NCBI RefSeq assembly: GCF_014202225.1
Contig: NZ_JACHGE010000003.1
Location: 383,233 to 447,232 of the forward strand
Length of the DNA: 64,000 nucleotides
DNA from: Algibacter amylolyticus
Lineage (GTDB): Bacteria > Bacteroidota > Bacteroidia > Flavobacteriales > Flavobacteriaceae
Direction of reading: 5' to 3'
Shown here: in pieces, positions 8,001-15,771 of the stretch
How the letters are laid out: each line of letters opens with the position of its first letter
Numbering within the stretch: position 1 is the stretch's first letter
Translations under genes and position numbers: made by a program
The notes under the pieces: generated by a model
Databases searched by the model: none
What the model was told of the DNA's origin: nothing
Seen by the model: only the letters and a program-made list of their open reading frames with translations

Positions 8001-10004
8001 TTAATACGCTAATAACGTTTTTAAAGCCGTTTCAAACCTGTTTTTAGGCAAATATTGCTGCTCTAACTGAGCGGCAAAAGGAATTGGAGTTTCTAAGCTA
8101 GCAACCCGCATTACGGGCGCATCTAAATATTTAAAACATTGCTCCATAATATTGGCCGAAATATCACTCGCAATACCACCAAAAAGTGAGTCTTCTTGCA
8201 AAATAATAGCTTTTCCAGTTTTTTTAACCGATGCATAAATACACTCTAAATCTAAGGGGTGAAGGGTTCTTAAATCTATAACATCTGCCGAAATATCGGG
8301 GTTGTTATCTAAAGTTTCTAATACCCAATGCACTGCAGCTCCGTAGGACACTATAGTAACATCGTTTCCAGCTTTTATAACCGAAGCCTTACCAAAAGGC
8401 AAAGTATAATAATCCGTAGGTACCTCTTGACGAATACTACGATATAACGCTTTATGCTCAAAAAACAATACAGGATTTGGGTCGTTAATAGCTTGATTTA
8501 ATAAGCCTTTAGCATCATAAGGAAATGCTGGATAAACCACTTTTAAACCTGGCGTTTTGGTAAACCAAGCCTCATTGGTTTGCGAGTGAAACGGTCCTGC
8601 AGCCACACCTCCACCACAAGGCATTCTAATTACTACATCGGCATTTTGTTTCCATCTGTAATACGAATTCGCCAAATAATTAACAACAGGGTTAAAGCCA
8701 GAGCTTGCAAAATCGGCAAACTGCATTTCTACCACACTCTTAATTCCGGCAATAGATAAGCCCATAGCAGTTTCAATTATAGCCGATTCGCAAATAGGTG
8801 TATTGCGCACGCGCTCCTTTCCAAATTGATCTATAAATCCTTCGGTAATTTTAAAAGCCCCTCCATATTCTGCAATATCCTGCCCCATAATCACTAGGTC
8901 TTCATGCTGTATCATGCTTTCCTTTAAACTACTTGAAATGGCATCAATAAACCGAATCTCTTCAGGTTTCGATTTACTATTAACACCTTCATTTTTAAAT
9001 AATTGAAAAACACCACTTAACTCTTCACTTTCATTAGGTTTTATATCTTCTTCTTCATTAGCGACCTTTAAATGCTCATTAATTTCTTTGTTAATTTCAG
9101 CTTTAAAATCTGCTTCAAGTTCTTCTGTTAAAATAGTTTCTGCTTTTAAAAACGCTTCAAAATTTAAAAGCGGATCTTTAGTTGTCCACGACGTAATAAG
9201 TTCCTCCGGTACGTATTTAGTGCCACTGGCTTCTTCATGTCCGCGTATTCTAAAAGTTTTAAATTCTACCAAAATAGGTCTAGGGTTTCTTCTTATATCT
9301 TCGGCAAGAGCATTTACCTTGGTATAAACTTCAATAATATTATTACCATCTATAATATGCGATTCTATACCATAGCCTAAGCCTCTATCTGCCAGATCCC
9401 TACAATTATATTGCTCATGTGTTGGCGTAGATAAACCATAACCATTGTTTTCTATACAGAATAAAACAGGTAATTGCCAAACAGATGCCACGTTTAAAGC
9501 TTCATGAAAATCACCTTCACTTGTACCACCTTCACCGGTAAAAACAGCTGTAACCTGATTTTTGTTTTTTAATTTTGAAGCTAAAGCAATACCATCGGCA
9601 ACTCCCAATTGAGGACCTAAATGTGAAATCATTCCAACAATTTTATATTGCTGCGTACCAAAATGAAATGATCTATCTCTGCCCTTAGTAAAGCCCGAAG
9701 CTTTCCCTTGCCATTGTGCAAATAATCTGTATAACGGGATTTTTCTGGTGGTAAAAACACCTAAATTTCTATGCATAGGTAAAATATATTCATCACTATG
9801 CATAGCCATAGTAACGCCAACCGAAATAGCTTCTTGTCCAATACCCGAAAACCATTTACTAATTTTTCCTTGACGCAACAAAACAAGCATCTTCTCTTCT
9901 ATTAGTCTTGGTTTCAGCATATTCCTGTATAAGGACAATAATAGCGTTTCGTCTAAATTATTTATAGAATAGTTAAAGTTTACTGAAGAATTTGTTGGTT
10001 TCAT
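8001..10004 (-). CDS. 2-oxoacid dehydrogenase E1, fused alpha and beta subunits
   Basis: Thiamine-diphosphate E1 of a 2-oxoacid dehydrogenase complex; it decarboxylates a 2-oxoacid (branched-chain type most likely) and acylates the E2 lipoyl group. Residues ~20-320 are the alpha subunit with the ThDP/Mg motif GEGGTSEGDFHEALN...ENN (157-187). Residues ~345-667 are the beta subunit (IMGQDIAEYGGAF, RNTPICESAIIETAMGLSIAG). The two subunits are separate genes in many bacteria but are commonly one polypeptide in Flavobacteriia. The first motif reads G-E-G where most family members have G-D-G. E2 and E3 genes are not in the window. An acidic linker (~300-335, EEEDIKPNESEEL) joins the halves. The 3D-domain lipoprotein gene follows at 14 bp. 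Confidence 0.92.
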   Translation of the reverse strand: MKPTNSSVNFNYSINNLDETLLLSLYRNMLKPRLIEEKMLVLLRQGKISKWFSGIGQEAISVGVTMAMHSDEYILPMHRNLGVFTTRKIPLYRLFAQWQGKASGFTKGRDRSFHFGTQQYKIVGMISHLGPQLGVADGIALASKLKNKNQVTAVFTGEGGTSEGDFHEALNVASVWQLPVLFCIENNGYGLSTPTHEQYNCRDLADRGLGYGIESHIIDGNNIIEVYTKVNALAEDIRRNPRPILVEFKTFRIRGHEEASGTKYVPEELITSWTTKDPLLNFEAFLKAETILTEELEADFKAEINKEINEHLKVANEEEDIKPNESEELSGVFQLFKNEGVNSKSKPEEIRFIDAISSSLKESMIQHEDLVIMGQDIAEYGGAFKITEGFIDQFGKERVRNTPICESAIIETAMGLSIAGIKSVVEMQFADFASSGFNPVVNYLANSYYRWKQNADVVIRMPCGGGVAAGPFHSQTNEAWFTKTPGLKVVYPAFPYDAKGLLNQAINDPNPVLFFEHKALYRSIRQEVPTDYYTLPFGKASVIKAGNDVTIVSYGAAVHWVLETLDNNPDISADVIDLRTLHPLDLECIYASVKKTGKAIILQEDSLFGGIASDISANIMEQCFKYLDAPVMRVASLETPIPFAAQLEQQYLPKNRFETALKTLLAY

Positions 10005-10102
10005 AATAAAATCCTTATTTCACTATCAAATATAACATAAATAGAATGCATTATTAACAAAAAATGCCTATTACACAGTACAATTAACTTTGAATGTTTT
10101 TG

Positions 10103-10110
10103 TACATTTG
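10103..10110 (+). promoter_or_regulatory. Putative -7 box for the 2OG-Fe(II) oxygenase gene
   Basis: TACATTTG matches TAnnTTTG 27 bases before the ATG at 10138. Its presence inside the possible 5' extension from 10090 argues that translation starts at 10138, not 10090. Confidence 0.45.
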
Positions 10111-10137
10111 TTGTATTCACACCATAAAATAACAGCA

Positions 10138-11085
10138 ATGAATATCATACCAAGTGTTAATTTAAAGGACTTTCTATCTGATGATCCTGCTAGAAAACAA
10201 AAGTTTGTTGAAGCCATAGGTAAGGCTTATGAAGATATTGGTTTTGTAGCACTTAAAGGTCATTTTTTAGATGAAGCTTTAGTTGATAATCTATATAAAG
10301 AAATTAAAAGCTTTTTTAGTTTACCAACCGAAACTAAACAGAAATACGAAATACCAGGTATTGGTGGCCAGCGTGGTTATGTTTCCTTTGGTAAAGAAAG
10401 TGCAAAAGGTAAAAAAGAAGGTGATTTAAAGGAATTTTGGCATTTTGGACAATACGTTGATGACAATGATGCATTAAAAGCAGAATACCCAGAAAATGTT
10501 ACGGTTAATGAACTTGCTGACTTTAACAAAATTGGCAAAGAAGCGTACCAAATGCTAGAAAAAACAGCAAAGTATGTATTACGTGCTTTAGCATTGCATT
10601 TGGATTTAGAAGAAACCTATTTTGATAATTATATCCATAATGGCAACTCTATTTTAAGACCCATACACTACCCACCTATAACAGAAGAACCTAAAGAAGC
10701 TGTTAGAGCTGCCGCCCATGGCGATATTAATTTAATAACCCTTTTAATGGGCGCTCAAGGTCGTGGCTTACAAGTACAAAACCACAATGGCGAATGGGTA
10801 GATGCTATTGCCGAACCAGACGAGTTAATGATTAATGTTGGCGACATGCTATCTAGACACACCAATAATAAGTTAAAATCGACTATACATCGTGTAATTA
10901 ACCCGCCTAAAGAACTTTGGGGTACTTCACGCTATTCTATTCCATTTTTTATGCACCCGATTAGCGAAATGAAATTAGATGTTTTAGAAGGCTGTATTGA
11001 TGAAAACAACCCAAAACAATTTGATGATATTACCGCTGGCGAATTTTTAAACGAACGCTTAATAGAATTAGGACTAAAGAAATAA
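10138..11085 (+). CDS. Isopenicillin-N-synthase-family 2-oxoglutarate/Fe(II) oxygenase
   Basis: Cytoplasmic non-heme iron oxygenase of the IPNS/2OG superfamily, 315 residues. The iron ligands are visible as His194-x-Asp196 (AAHGDINLI) and His251 (STIHRVINP). The 2OG-binding pair is Arg265 and Ser267 (RYSIPFF). The N-terminal 'DIN'-type domain (VNLKDF... GFVALKGH) is intact. Family members modify many small molecules, so the substrate cannot be told from sequence. I chose the ATG at 10138 (MNIIPSVNL), because an upstream ATG at 10090 would put a promoter-like TACATTTG inside the coding region and add a non-family N-terminus. It is the first gene of a plus-strand run with the SUI1, DUF1835 and phosphorylase genes, though a 138-bp repeat-bearing gap separates it. 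Confidence 0.87.
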   Translation: MNIIPSVNLKDFLSDDPARKQKFVEAIGKAYEDIGFVALKGHFLDEALVDNLYKEIKSFFSLPTETKQKYEIPGIGGQRGYVSFGKESAKGKKEGDLKEFWHFGQYVDDNDALKAEYPENVTVNELADFNKIGKEAYQMLEKTAKYVLRALALHLDLEETYFDNYIHNGNSILRPIHYPPITEEPKEAVRAAAHGDINLITLLMGAQGRGLQVQNHNGEWVDAIAEPDELMINVGDMLSRHTNNKLKSTIHRVINPPKELWGTSRYSIPFFMHPISEMKLDVLEGCIDENNPKQFDDITAGEFLNERLIELGLKK

Positions 11086-11095
11086 AATGAAAGCT

Positions 11096-11215
11096 CTACC
11101 TAGCCTTCCCAAAGGGGATGGAATAACTAGTGAAGAAAATAAAAATTAATAATTAGTTAACAATTAAAACATCAAATACCCCATTTGAGTTTCTCCCTTT
11201 TGGGGAGATTAAGAG
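11096..11215. repeat. Pair of G/C-rich hairpin repeats between oxygenase and SUI1 genes
   Basis: The gap contains two C-rich/G-rich blocks in AT-rich DNA. The first, at about 11096-11119, is CTACCTAGCCTTCCCAAAGG followed by GGATGG and has a CCC-AAA-GGG core. The second, at 11187-11219, holds a perfect stem TCTCCC (11192-11197) / GGGAGA (11203-11208), followed by TTAAGAGGGGCT. Such blocks resemble degenerate dispersed intergenic repeats. Neither has a terminator T-run. The second ends only five bases before the SUI1 start codon. Confidence 0.5.
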
Positions 11216-11223
11216 GGGCTAAC

Positions 11224-11553
11224 ATGGATTTACAAGATCAACTTAAAAATTTATTTCCAGAGCATGTTGAAGAGGAAACACCTTCTGAAACCAATGATTC
11301 TGAAAACATTTGGATGCAAGACGACCCGATACTTTGCAAGTACGAAAAGCGCAAAGGCAAACCAATAACCATACTTGAAGGTTATACAGGAGCAACCGAA
11401 GATTTTAAAATATTGGCAAAAGAAATTAAAACAAAACTTAGTGTAGGTGGCAGTTTTAAAGATGATAAAATTATTATTCAAGGGGATTATCGCGATAAAA
11501 TAATGCAAATGCTAAAGGATAAAGGTTTTAATGTAAAACGTGTAGGCGGCTAA
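11224..11553 (+). CDS. SUI1/eIF1-family translation factor (YciH-like)
   Basis: 109-residue protein with a C-terminal SUI1 domain (~30-109). The diagnostic parts are 'KRKGKPITILEGYTGATEDF', 'LKTKLSVGGSFKDDKIIIQGDYRDKIMQML' in outline, and the ending 'KGFNVKRVGG', which is the usual terminus of YciH-type proteins. YciH/eIF1 homologues tune start-codon selection on the 30S subunit; that role here is inferred from the family. The reading frame extends upstream to 11185, but those codons overlap the repeat hairpin, so I start at 11224 (MDLQDQLKNLF). Three bases separate it from the DUF1835 gene, suggesting co-translation. Confidence 0.88.
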   Translation: MDLQDQLKNLFPEHVEEETPSETNDSENIWMQDDPILCKYEKRKGKPITILEGYTGATEDFKILAKEIKTKLSVGGSFKDDKIIIQGDYRDKIMQMLKDKGFNVKRVGG

Positions 11554-11556
11554 AAC

Positions 11557-12501
11557 ATGAACAAATATCCACTGCATATTACAAACGGAGATCATCTTAA
11601 TAAATATTTAAATGAACTCGAAATTGTAGGCGAAAAATTGGTTTGGCAAGAAATGCTATGTGAAGGTCCAACTAAGGAAGCCATCCACAGTCAAGAGCAT
11701 ATTGAACTAAGACGCCAGTTTTTTAACGATTTTTATAATGTTGAATTGGACCTAGAACAGGTTGATTTCGTTCTAAACGAGCAACTTGCTAATACAGAAC
11801 GCTATTCTGAAATTGTACTGTGGTTTGAATATGACTTATTTTGCCATATAAACATGATTGCTGTAATTAGTTTACTGCAGTATAAAAAAATAGATCTTCC
11901 TATTTATTTGGTTTGTAGCGGGCGTGTTCCAGGAAGTAAAACTTTAAAAGCGTTAACCGAACTTAATACCGAACAACTTCTAGATCATTATAAAAATAAA
12001 ATAGCTTTAAACAAAAGTGACATTGATATAGCAACCACAGTTTGGGGTATTTACTGCGGAAAAGATCATAATTTATTAAAGCCTTTTATTGTTAAAAATT
12101 CATCGTTTAAATATTTAACAAATTGCTTAAAAGCACATTTAAAACGTTTTCCAGATTCTGTTGATGGTTTAAACACCCTAGAACGAAACATTCTAGAAAT
12201 TGTGAGAGATAACACCATAAAATCAAAACACCATCTTTTAGGTTATGCTTTAAACTACCAAGGGTACTACGGCTTTGGCGATATGCAACTTAAACGTTTA
12301 ATAGATAAATTAAGTGTTTTTTACACCGAAGAAAACGATGCTTTAGTTTTAAATAGAACAGGTCATGAAACGCTTATTGGCCAATATAATTCTTCATATA
12401 AAATTGATAGTAATATGTGTTTTGGCGGCGTAAATAAATACGAATATCAATTCAGTAAAAAACTAAATAAACTAGTTAAAACAATTACTAATGTCGATTA
12501 A
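11557..12501 (+). CDS. DUF1835 domain-containing protein
   Basis: 314 residues of unknown function. The N-terminal ~120 residues match the DUF1835 pattern: 'LHITNGDHLNKYLNEL' (a Rossmann-like first strand and turn), 'WQEMLCEGPT', and later 'IVLWFEYDLFCHINM'. The C-terminal half contains 'LERNILEIVRDN' and 'GYYGFGDMQLKRLIDKLS', which looks like the winged-helix-like DUF3658-type tail often found in this family. No catalytic residues can be named. It starts three bases after the SUI1 gene and its end overlaps the phosphorylase gene by 11 bases, so these genes are almost certainly one transcript; this is the only functional hint. Confidence 0.82.
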   Translation: MNKYPLHITNGDHLNKYLNELEIVGEKLVWQEMLCEGPTKEAIHSQEHIELRRQFFNDFYNVELDLEQVDFVLNEQLANTERYSEIVLWFEYDLFCHINMIAVISLLQYKKIDLPIYLVCSGRVPGSKTLKALTELNTEQLLDHYKNKIALNKSDIDIATTVWGIYCGKDHNLLKPFIVKNSSFKYLTNCLKAHLKRFPDSVDGLNTLERNILEIVRDNTIKSKHHLLGYALNYQGYYGFGDMQLKRLIDKLSVFYTEENDALVLNRTGHETLIGQYNSSYKIDSNMCFGGVNKYEYQFSKKLNKLVKTITNVD

Positions 12502-13369
12502 AGAATCAGAACTTATTTTAAATCCAGATGGTAGTATTTATCATTTAAATTTAAAACCAGAACACATTGCAGAGACCATAATTTTTGTAGGAGACCAAGA
12601 TCGAGTTAGTAAAGTAACATCGCATTTTGATTCTATAGAATTTGAAACTCAAAAACGCGAATTTAAAACACAAACTGGTTACTATAAAGGCAAACGTATT
12701 ACCGTAATGTCTACGGGAATAGGTCCCGATAATATAGATATTGTTTTAAATGAATTAGACGCCCTTGTCAACATAGATTTTAAAACAAGAAAAATAAAAG
12801 ACACCCTTACAAGCTTAAATATCATAAGAATAGGTACTTCTGGATCTTTACAAAAAGACATTGATGTCGATTCGTTTTTAATAAGCACACATGCCCTAGA
12901 TTTAAATGGCATGTTACAAGCTTATAAAACAGATACAATTAGAACTCCAGATCTTGAAGCCGCCTTTACCAAACAGACCAATTGGCACCAAGACAAAGCA
13001 AGCCCTATTATAATTAAAGGGAGCGCAGATTTAGAAAAGCTGTTTCAAGCCAACCATATACATAAAGGATTAACAGCAACCGCTGGTGGGTTTTACGGAC
13101 CACAAGGACGCGTATTACGTTTGGCCATTCAGGATGATAATCTAAACGGCAAAATGGACGCTTTTAATCATAATGGCATTAGAATTACCAATCTAGAAAT
13201 GGAAACCTCTGCAATTTATGGACTTTCAAGTCTCTTAGGTCATAAAGCCATTTCACTAAATGCCATTATAGCAAACAGAGCAATAGGTACATTTAGCAAA
13301 GATTCTAATACCGTAATTACAAACTTAATTACTTACGCACTAAACAAAATTACAGATAAAACCGATTGA
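12491..13369 (+). CDS. Nucleoside phosphorylase (uridine/purine phosphorylase superfamily)
   Basis: 292-residue member of the PNP/UDP phosphorylase superfamily that splits nucleosides (or nucleoside-like compounds) with phosphate. Visible signatures: 'IIFVGDQDRV' (phosphate-binding loop position), 'VMSTGIGPDNIDIVLNEL', 'IIRIGTSGSLQ' and 'NLEMETSAIYGLSSLLGHKA', which carries the Met-Glu-x-Glu sugar-binding motif. These are closest to uridine phosphorylase-type hexamers by eye; base specificity cannot be read out. It overlaps the DUF1835 gene by 11 bases and lies three bases before the binding-protein-fold gene, so it is part of a tight four-gene unit. Confidence 0.88.
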   Translation: MSIKESELILNPDGSIYHLNLKPEHIAETIIFVGDQDRVSKVTSHFDSIEFETQKREFKTQTGYYKGKRITVMSTGIGPDNIDIVLNELDALVNIDFKTRKIKDTLTSLNIIRIGTSGSLQKDIDVDSFLISTHALDLNGMLQAYKTDTIRTPDLEAAFTKQTNWHQDKASPIIIKGSADLEKLFQANHIHKGLTATAGGFYGPQGRVLRLAIQDDNLNGKMDAFNHNGIRITNLEMETSAIYGLSSLLGHKAISLNAIIANRAIGTFSKDSNTVITNLITYALNKITDKTD

Positions 13370-13372
13370 TTA

Positions 13373-14227
13373 ATGAAGAAAGTTAATATTGGCGGTGTGC
13401 CAGAGCATTTTAATTTAGCTTGGTACTTAACGCTTAAAAATGGCGAATACAAAGACAAAAACATAAACCTACGTTGGCACGATTATTACGGCGGAACAGG
13501 TGCCATGTGTAAAGCCCTTAGAGATGGCGATATTGATATTGCTGTTATTTTAACCGAAGGTATTATAAAAGATATTATAGATGGCAACCCTAGTAAAATT
13601 GTGCAGACTTACGTGGAGACTCCACTAATTTGGGGTGTGCATGTGGCTCACAATTCAGACTACACAAACGTAGAAGATTTAAAAGGTACTAAGGCTGCTA
13701 TTAGCAGATATGGTTCTGGATCTCATTTAATGGCTTACATAAATGCCGAAAATCATAATTGGGATTTGGACCAAGATTTAGATTTTGAAGTTATAAAAAA
13801 CCTTGATGGCGCAGTTGAAGGATTAACCGATGGACAAGCTGATTATTTTTTATGGGAAAAATTCACAACAAAGCCCATAGTAGATAATGGTGTGTTTAGA
13901 CGTATAGACAACTGCCCATCTCCTTGGCCATGTTTTGTTATAGCTGTTAGAAATGAATTTATTGAGAATAATAGTGAAGAGTTAAAAACCATTTTAGACA
14001 TTATTAATCAAACTACTTCAGATTTTAAAGACATTCCTAATATTGATAAAACCATTGCAAATCGTTACGAACAAAAATTAGAAGATGTGCAAGAATGGTT
14101 AGGACTTACGGAATGGTCGCAAACACTAATAGAAAAAGAAACCGTTATGAATGTTCAAAAAGAACTGTTTGCCTTAAATATTATTCCAGAAATTGTAGAC
14201 TATGAAAAGCTAACGCATAAACTATAA
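13373..14227 (+). CDS. Periplasmic-binding-protein-fold protein without a signal peptide
   Basis: 284 residues with the type-II substrate-binding fold of the NMT1/TauA/SsuA kind: 'GVPEHFNLAWYLTLKNGEYKDK' (N-terminal helix binding site), 'YYGGTGAMCKALRDGDIDIAVILTEG', 'YVETPLIWGVHVAHNSDY', 'LKGTKAAISRYGSGSHLMAY'. The protein begins directly with the first beta strand (MKKVNIGGVPEHF), so there is no signal peptide or lipobox. No ABC permease or ATPase gene is near. It is therefore probably cytoplasmic and binds, or acts on, a small ligand; given the phosphorylase just upstream, a nucleobase or thiamine-precursor-like ligand is possible but unproven. Confidence 0.8.
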   Translation: MKKVNIGGVPEHFNLAWYLTLKNGEYKDKNINLRWHDYYGGTGAMCKALRDGDIDIAVILTEGIIKDIIDGNPSKIVQTYVETPLIWGVHVAHNSDYTNVEDLKGTKAAISRYGSGSHLMAYINAENHNWDLDQDLDFEVIKNLDGAVEGLTDGQADYFLWEKFTTKPIVDNGVFRRIDNCPSPWPCFVIAVRNEFIENNSEELKTILDIINQTTSDFKDIPNIDKTIANRYEQKLEDVQEWLGLTEWSQTLIEKETVMNVQKELFALNIIPEIVDYEKLTHKL

Positions 14228-14289
14228 CCCTACATTTATAATAAATGTTAATTAAAAATCAATTTAACATACAAAACTCAGGTATTTTC

Positions 14290-14297
14290 TATTTTTG
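14290..14297 (+). promoter_or_regulatory. Putative -7 box for the TlpA-like lipoprotein gene
   Basis: TATTTTTG matches TAnnTTTG and lies 20 bases before the ATG at 14318. Confidence 0.45.
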
Positions 14298-14317
14298 AAT
14301 CCTGAAAACCTATAACA

Positions 14318-15700
14318 ATGAAAAAACTACTTTTAATAGCGCTTGCAATTAGCGTATTTAATTGCAAAAAAGAAATAAAAACTGCAACCGAAAATCATGC
14401 GATTATTTCTGGAAAAATAACAAACAAGCAACCCGGAGAACTTACCATTAACAGCGAAGATCGTACTTTTTCAGCGCCTATAAAAGTTGCTGCAGATGGT
14501 ACTTTTACTGATACTTTAAGCACAGACATAAAATCTTATGTATTGTATGACGGTAAAAATCCAGTGTTTTTAAATTTAGCTCCAGGCTTTAATTTAAATA
14601 TAACTTACGATGCTACAAATTTTGATAATACTATTGCAATTTCGGGTAATGGCTCTAAAATAAACAACTATTTTGTAGCCAAAAGAAAAGCAGAAATGGA
14701 GCTTGCCAAAAAAAGTGCAGAAATTTTTGTACTTGACGAAGCTAGTTATAAAGCTAAAATGTTAGAGTTTAAAAACACCCAGAAGAATATTTTAAGTAAT
14801 GCTAAAGATTTACCTTCAGATTTTATTTCAAAAGAAAAAAGAAGCATTAATTATGGCTATTTAAGCAGCCTTAGTAATTTTGAAAGAGCGCATCAATACT
14901 TTACAAAAAATAATGACTTTAAAGTTTCAGAAGACTTCTTAAATGATTTAGATGGTATGGATTTTTCAAATGCCGAAGATTTTGAGTTTTCTAGTCATTA
15001 CAAAGGTATTGTTAACGATCATTATGCTAGTAAAGCTCGCGAATTACAAACTAAAGATTCTATTGCTTACGATTTAGCATTTCTTAAAACCGTAAGTGCC
15101 GTAGAAAGTGAACCGATAAAAAACACTTTATTATTTGAGTTCGTAAACTTCAACCTAACGTATTCAAATGATGTAGATGCTTTATATAACACTTTTTTAA
15201 AGAATTCTACTAACGAAAAAAACAACACTACTGTAACTGAAAAATACAACAAGCTTACTGCATTAAAAAAGGGGAAACCATCGCCTAAATTTACTAATTA
15301 CGAAAATCATTCTGGTGGTAAAACATCTTTAGAAGATTTAAAAGGAAAGTATGTTTATATCGATGTTTGGGCTACTTGGTGCGGACCTTGCATCCAACAA
15401 ATACCACATTTACAAAAAATTGAAAAACAATATTTTGGTAAAAACATTGAGTTTGTAAGTATTTCTATTGATAAGGATAGAGATTACGAAAAATGGAAAA
15501 CGATGGTGGTTGAAAAAGATTTAGGTGGCATTCAATTATTCGCAGATAGCGATTGGACTTCTGCTTTTATACAAGACTACCAAATTCAAGGTATTCCAAA
15601 ATTTATTTTAGTGGACCCACAAGGCAATATTGTAGATGCTAATGCACCGAGACCTTCAAGCCCTCAGTTAATCGAATTGTTTAACGAGCTGAATATTTAA
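14318..15700 (+). CDS. TlpA-like thioredoxin-fold lipoprotein
   Basis: Envelope disulfide oxidoreductase of 460 residues. The signal ends in a plausible lipobox (ISVFNCKK, Cys16), so the protein is probably lipid-anchored. Residues ~25-130 form a beta-rich DUF4369-like domain ('ISGKITNKQPGELTINSED'), ~130-310 a helical middle, and ~320-460 a thioredoxin/AhpC-TSA domain with the active site W354-C-G-P-C358 and a cis-proline region 'IQGIPKFILVD'. In Bacteroidota such proteins reduce disulfides in exported proteins or serve as respiratory thiol proteins. It has its own promoter-like box and a strong terminator, hence is probably monocistronic. Confidence 0.9.
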   Translation: MKKLLLIALAISVFNCKKEIKTATENHAIISGKITNKQPGELTINSEDRTFSAPIKVAADGTFTDTLSTDIKSYVLYDGKNPVFLNLAPGFNLNITYDATNFDNTIAISGNGSKINNYFVAKRKAEMELAKKSAEIFVLDEASYKAKMLEFKNTQKNILSNAKDLPSDFISKEKRSINYGYLSSLSNFERAHQYFTKNNDFKVSEDFLNDLDGMDFSNAEDFEFSSHYKGIVNDHYASKARELQTKDSIAYDLAFLKTVSAVESEPIKNTLLFEFVNFNLTYSNDVDALYNTFLKNSTNEKNNTTVTEKYNKLTALKKGKPSPKFTNYENHSGGKTSLEDLKGKYVYIDVWATWCGPCIQQIPHLQKIEKQYFGKNIEFVSISIDKDRDYEKWKTMVVEKDLGGIQLFADSDWTSAFIQDYQIQGIPKFILVDPQGNIVDANAPRPSSPQLIELFNELNI

Positions 15701-15720
15701 ACGCTAATTTCGTTATAAAA

Positions 15721-15764
15721 AAAGCCCTCACTAAAGTTTAAAACTTTAGTGAGGGCTTTTTCTT
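15721..15764. terminator. Strong bidirectional terminator between tlpA-like and nnr genes
   Basis: Perfect 19-bp inverted repeat, AAAGCCCTCACTAAAGTTT (15721-15739) and its complement at 15741-15759, flanked by A-run and T-run on the two sides. It terminates the convergent genes on both strands. Confidence 0.92.
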
Positions 15765-15771
15765 TTTATAG

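Noticed and set aside
10090..10137. Upstream ATG for the 2OG oxygenase
   Set aside because: It would place a TACATTTG promoter box inside the coding region and add a non-family N-terminus; the start at 10138 fits the family.
11185..11223. Upstream extension of the SUI1 gene
   Set aside because: The extra codons are the hairpin repeat itself; MDLQDQLK at 11224 is a natural start.
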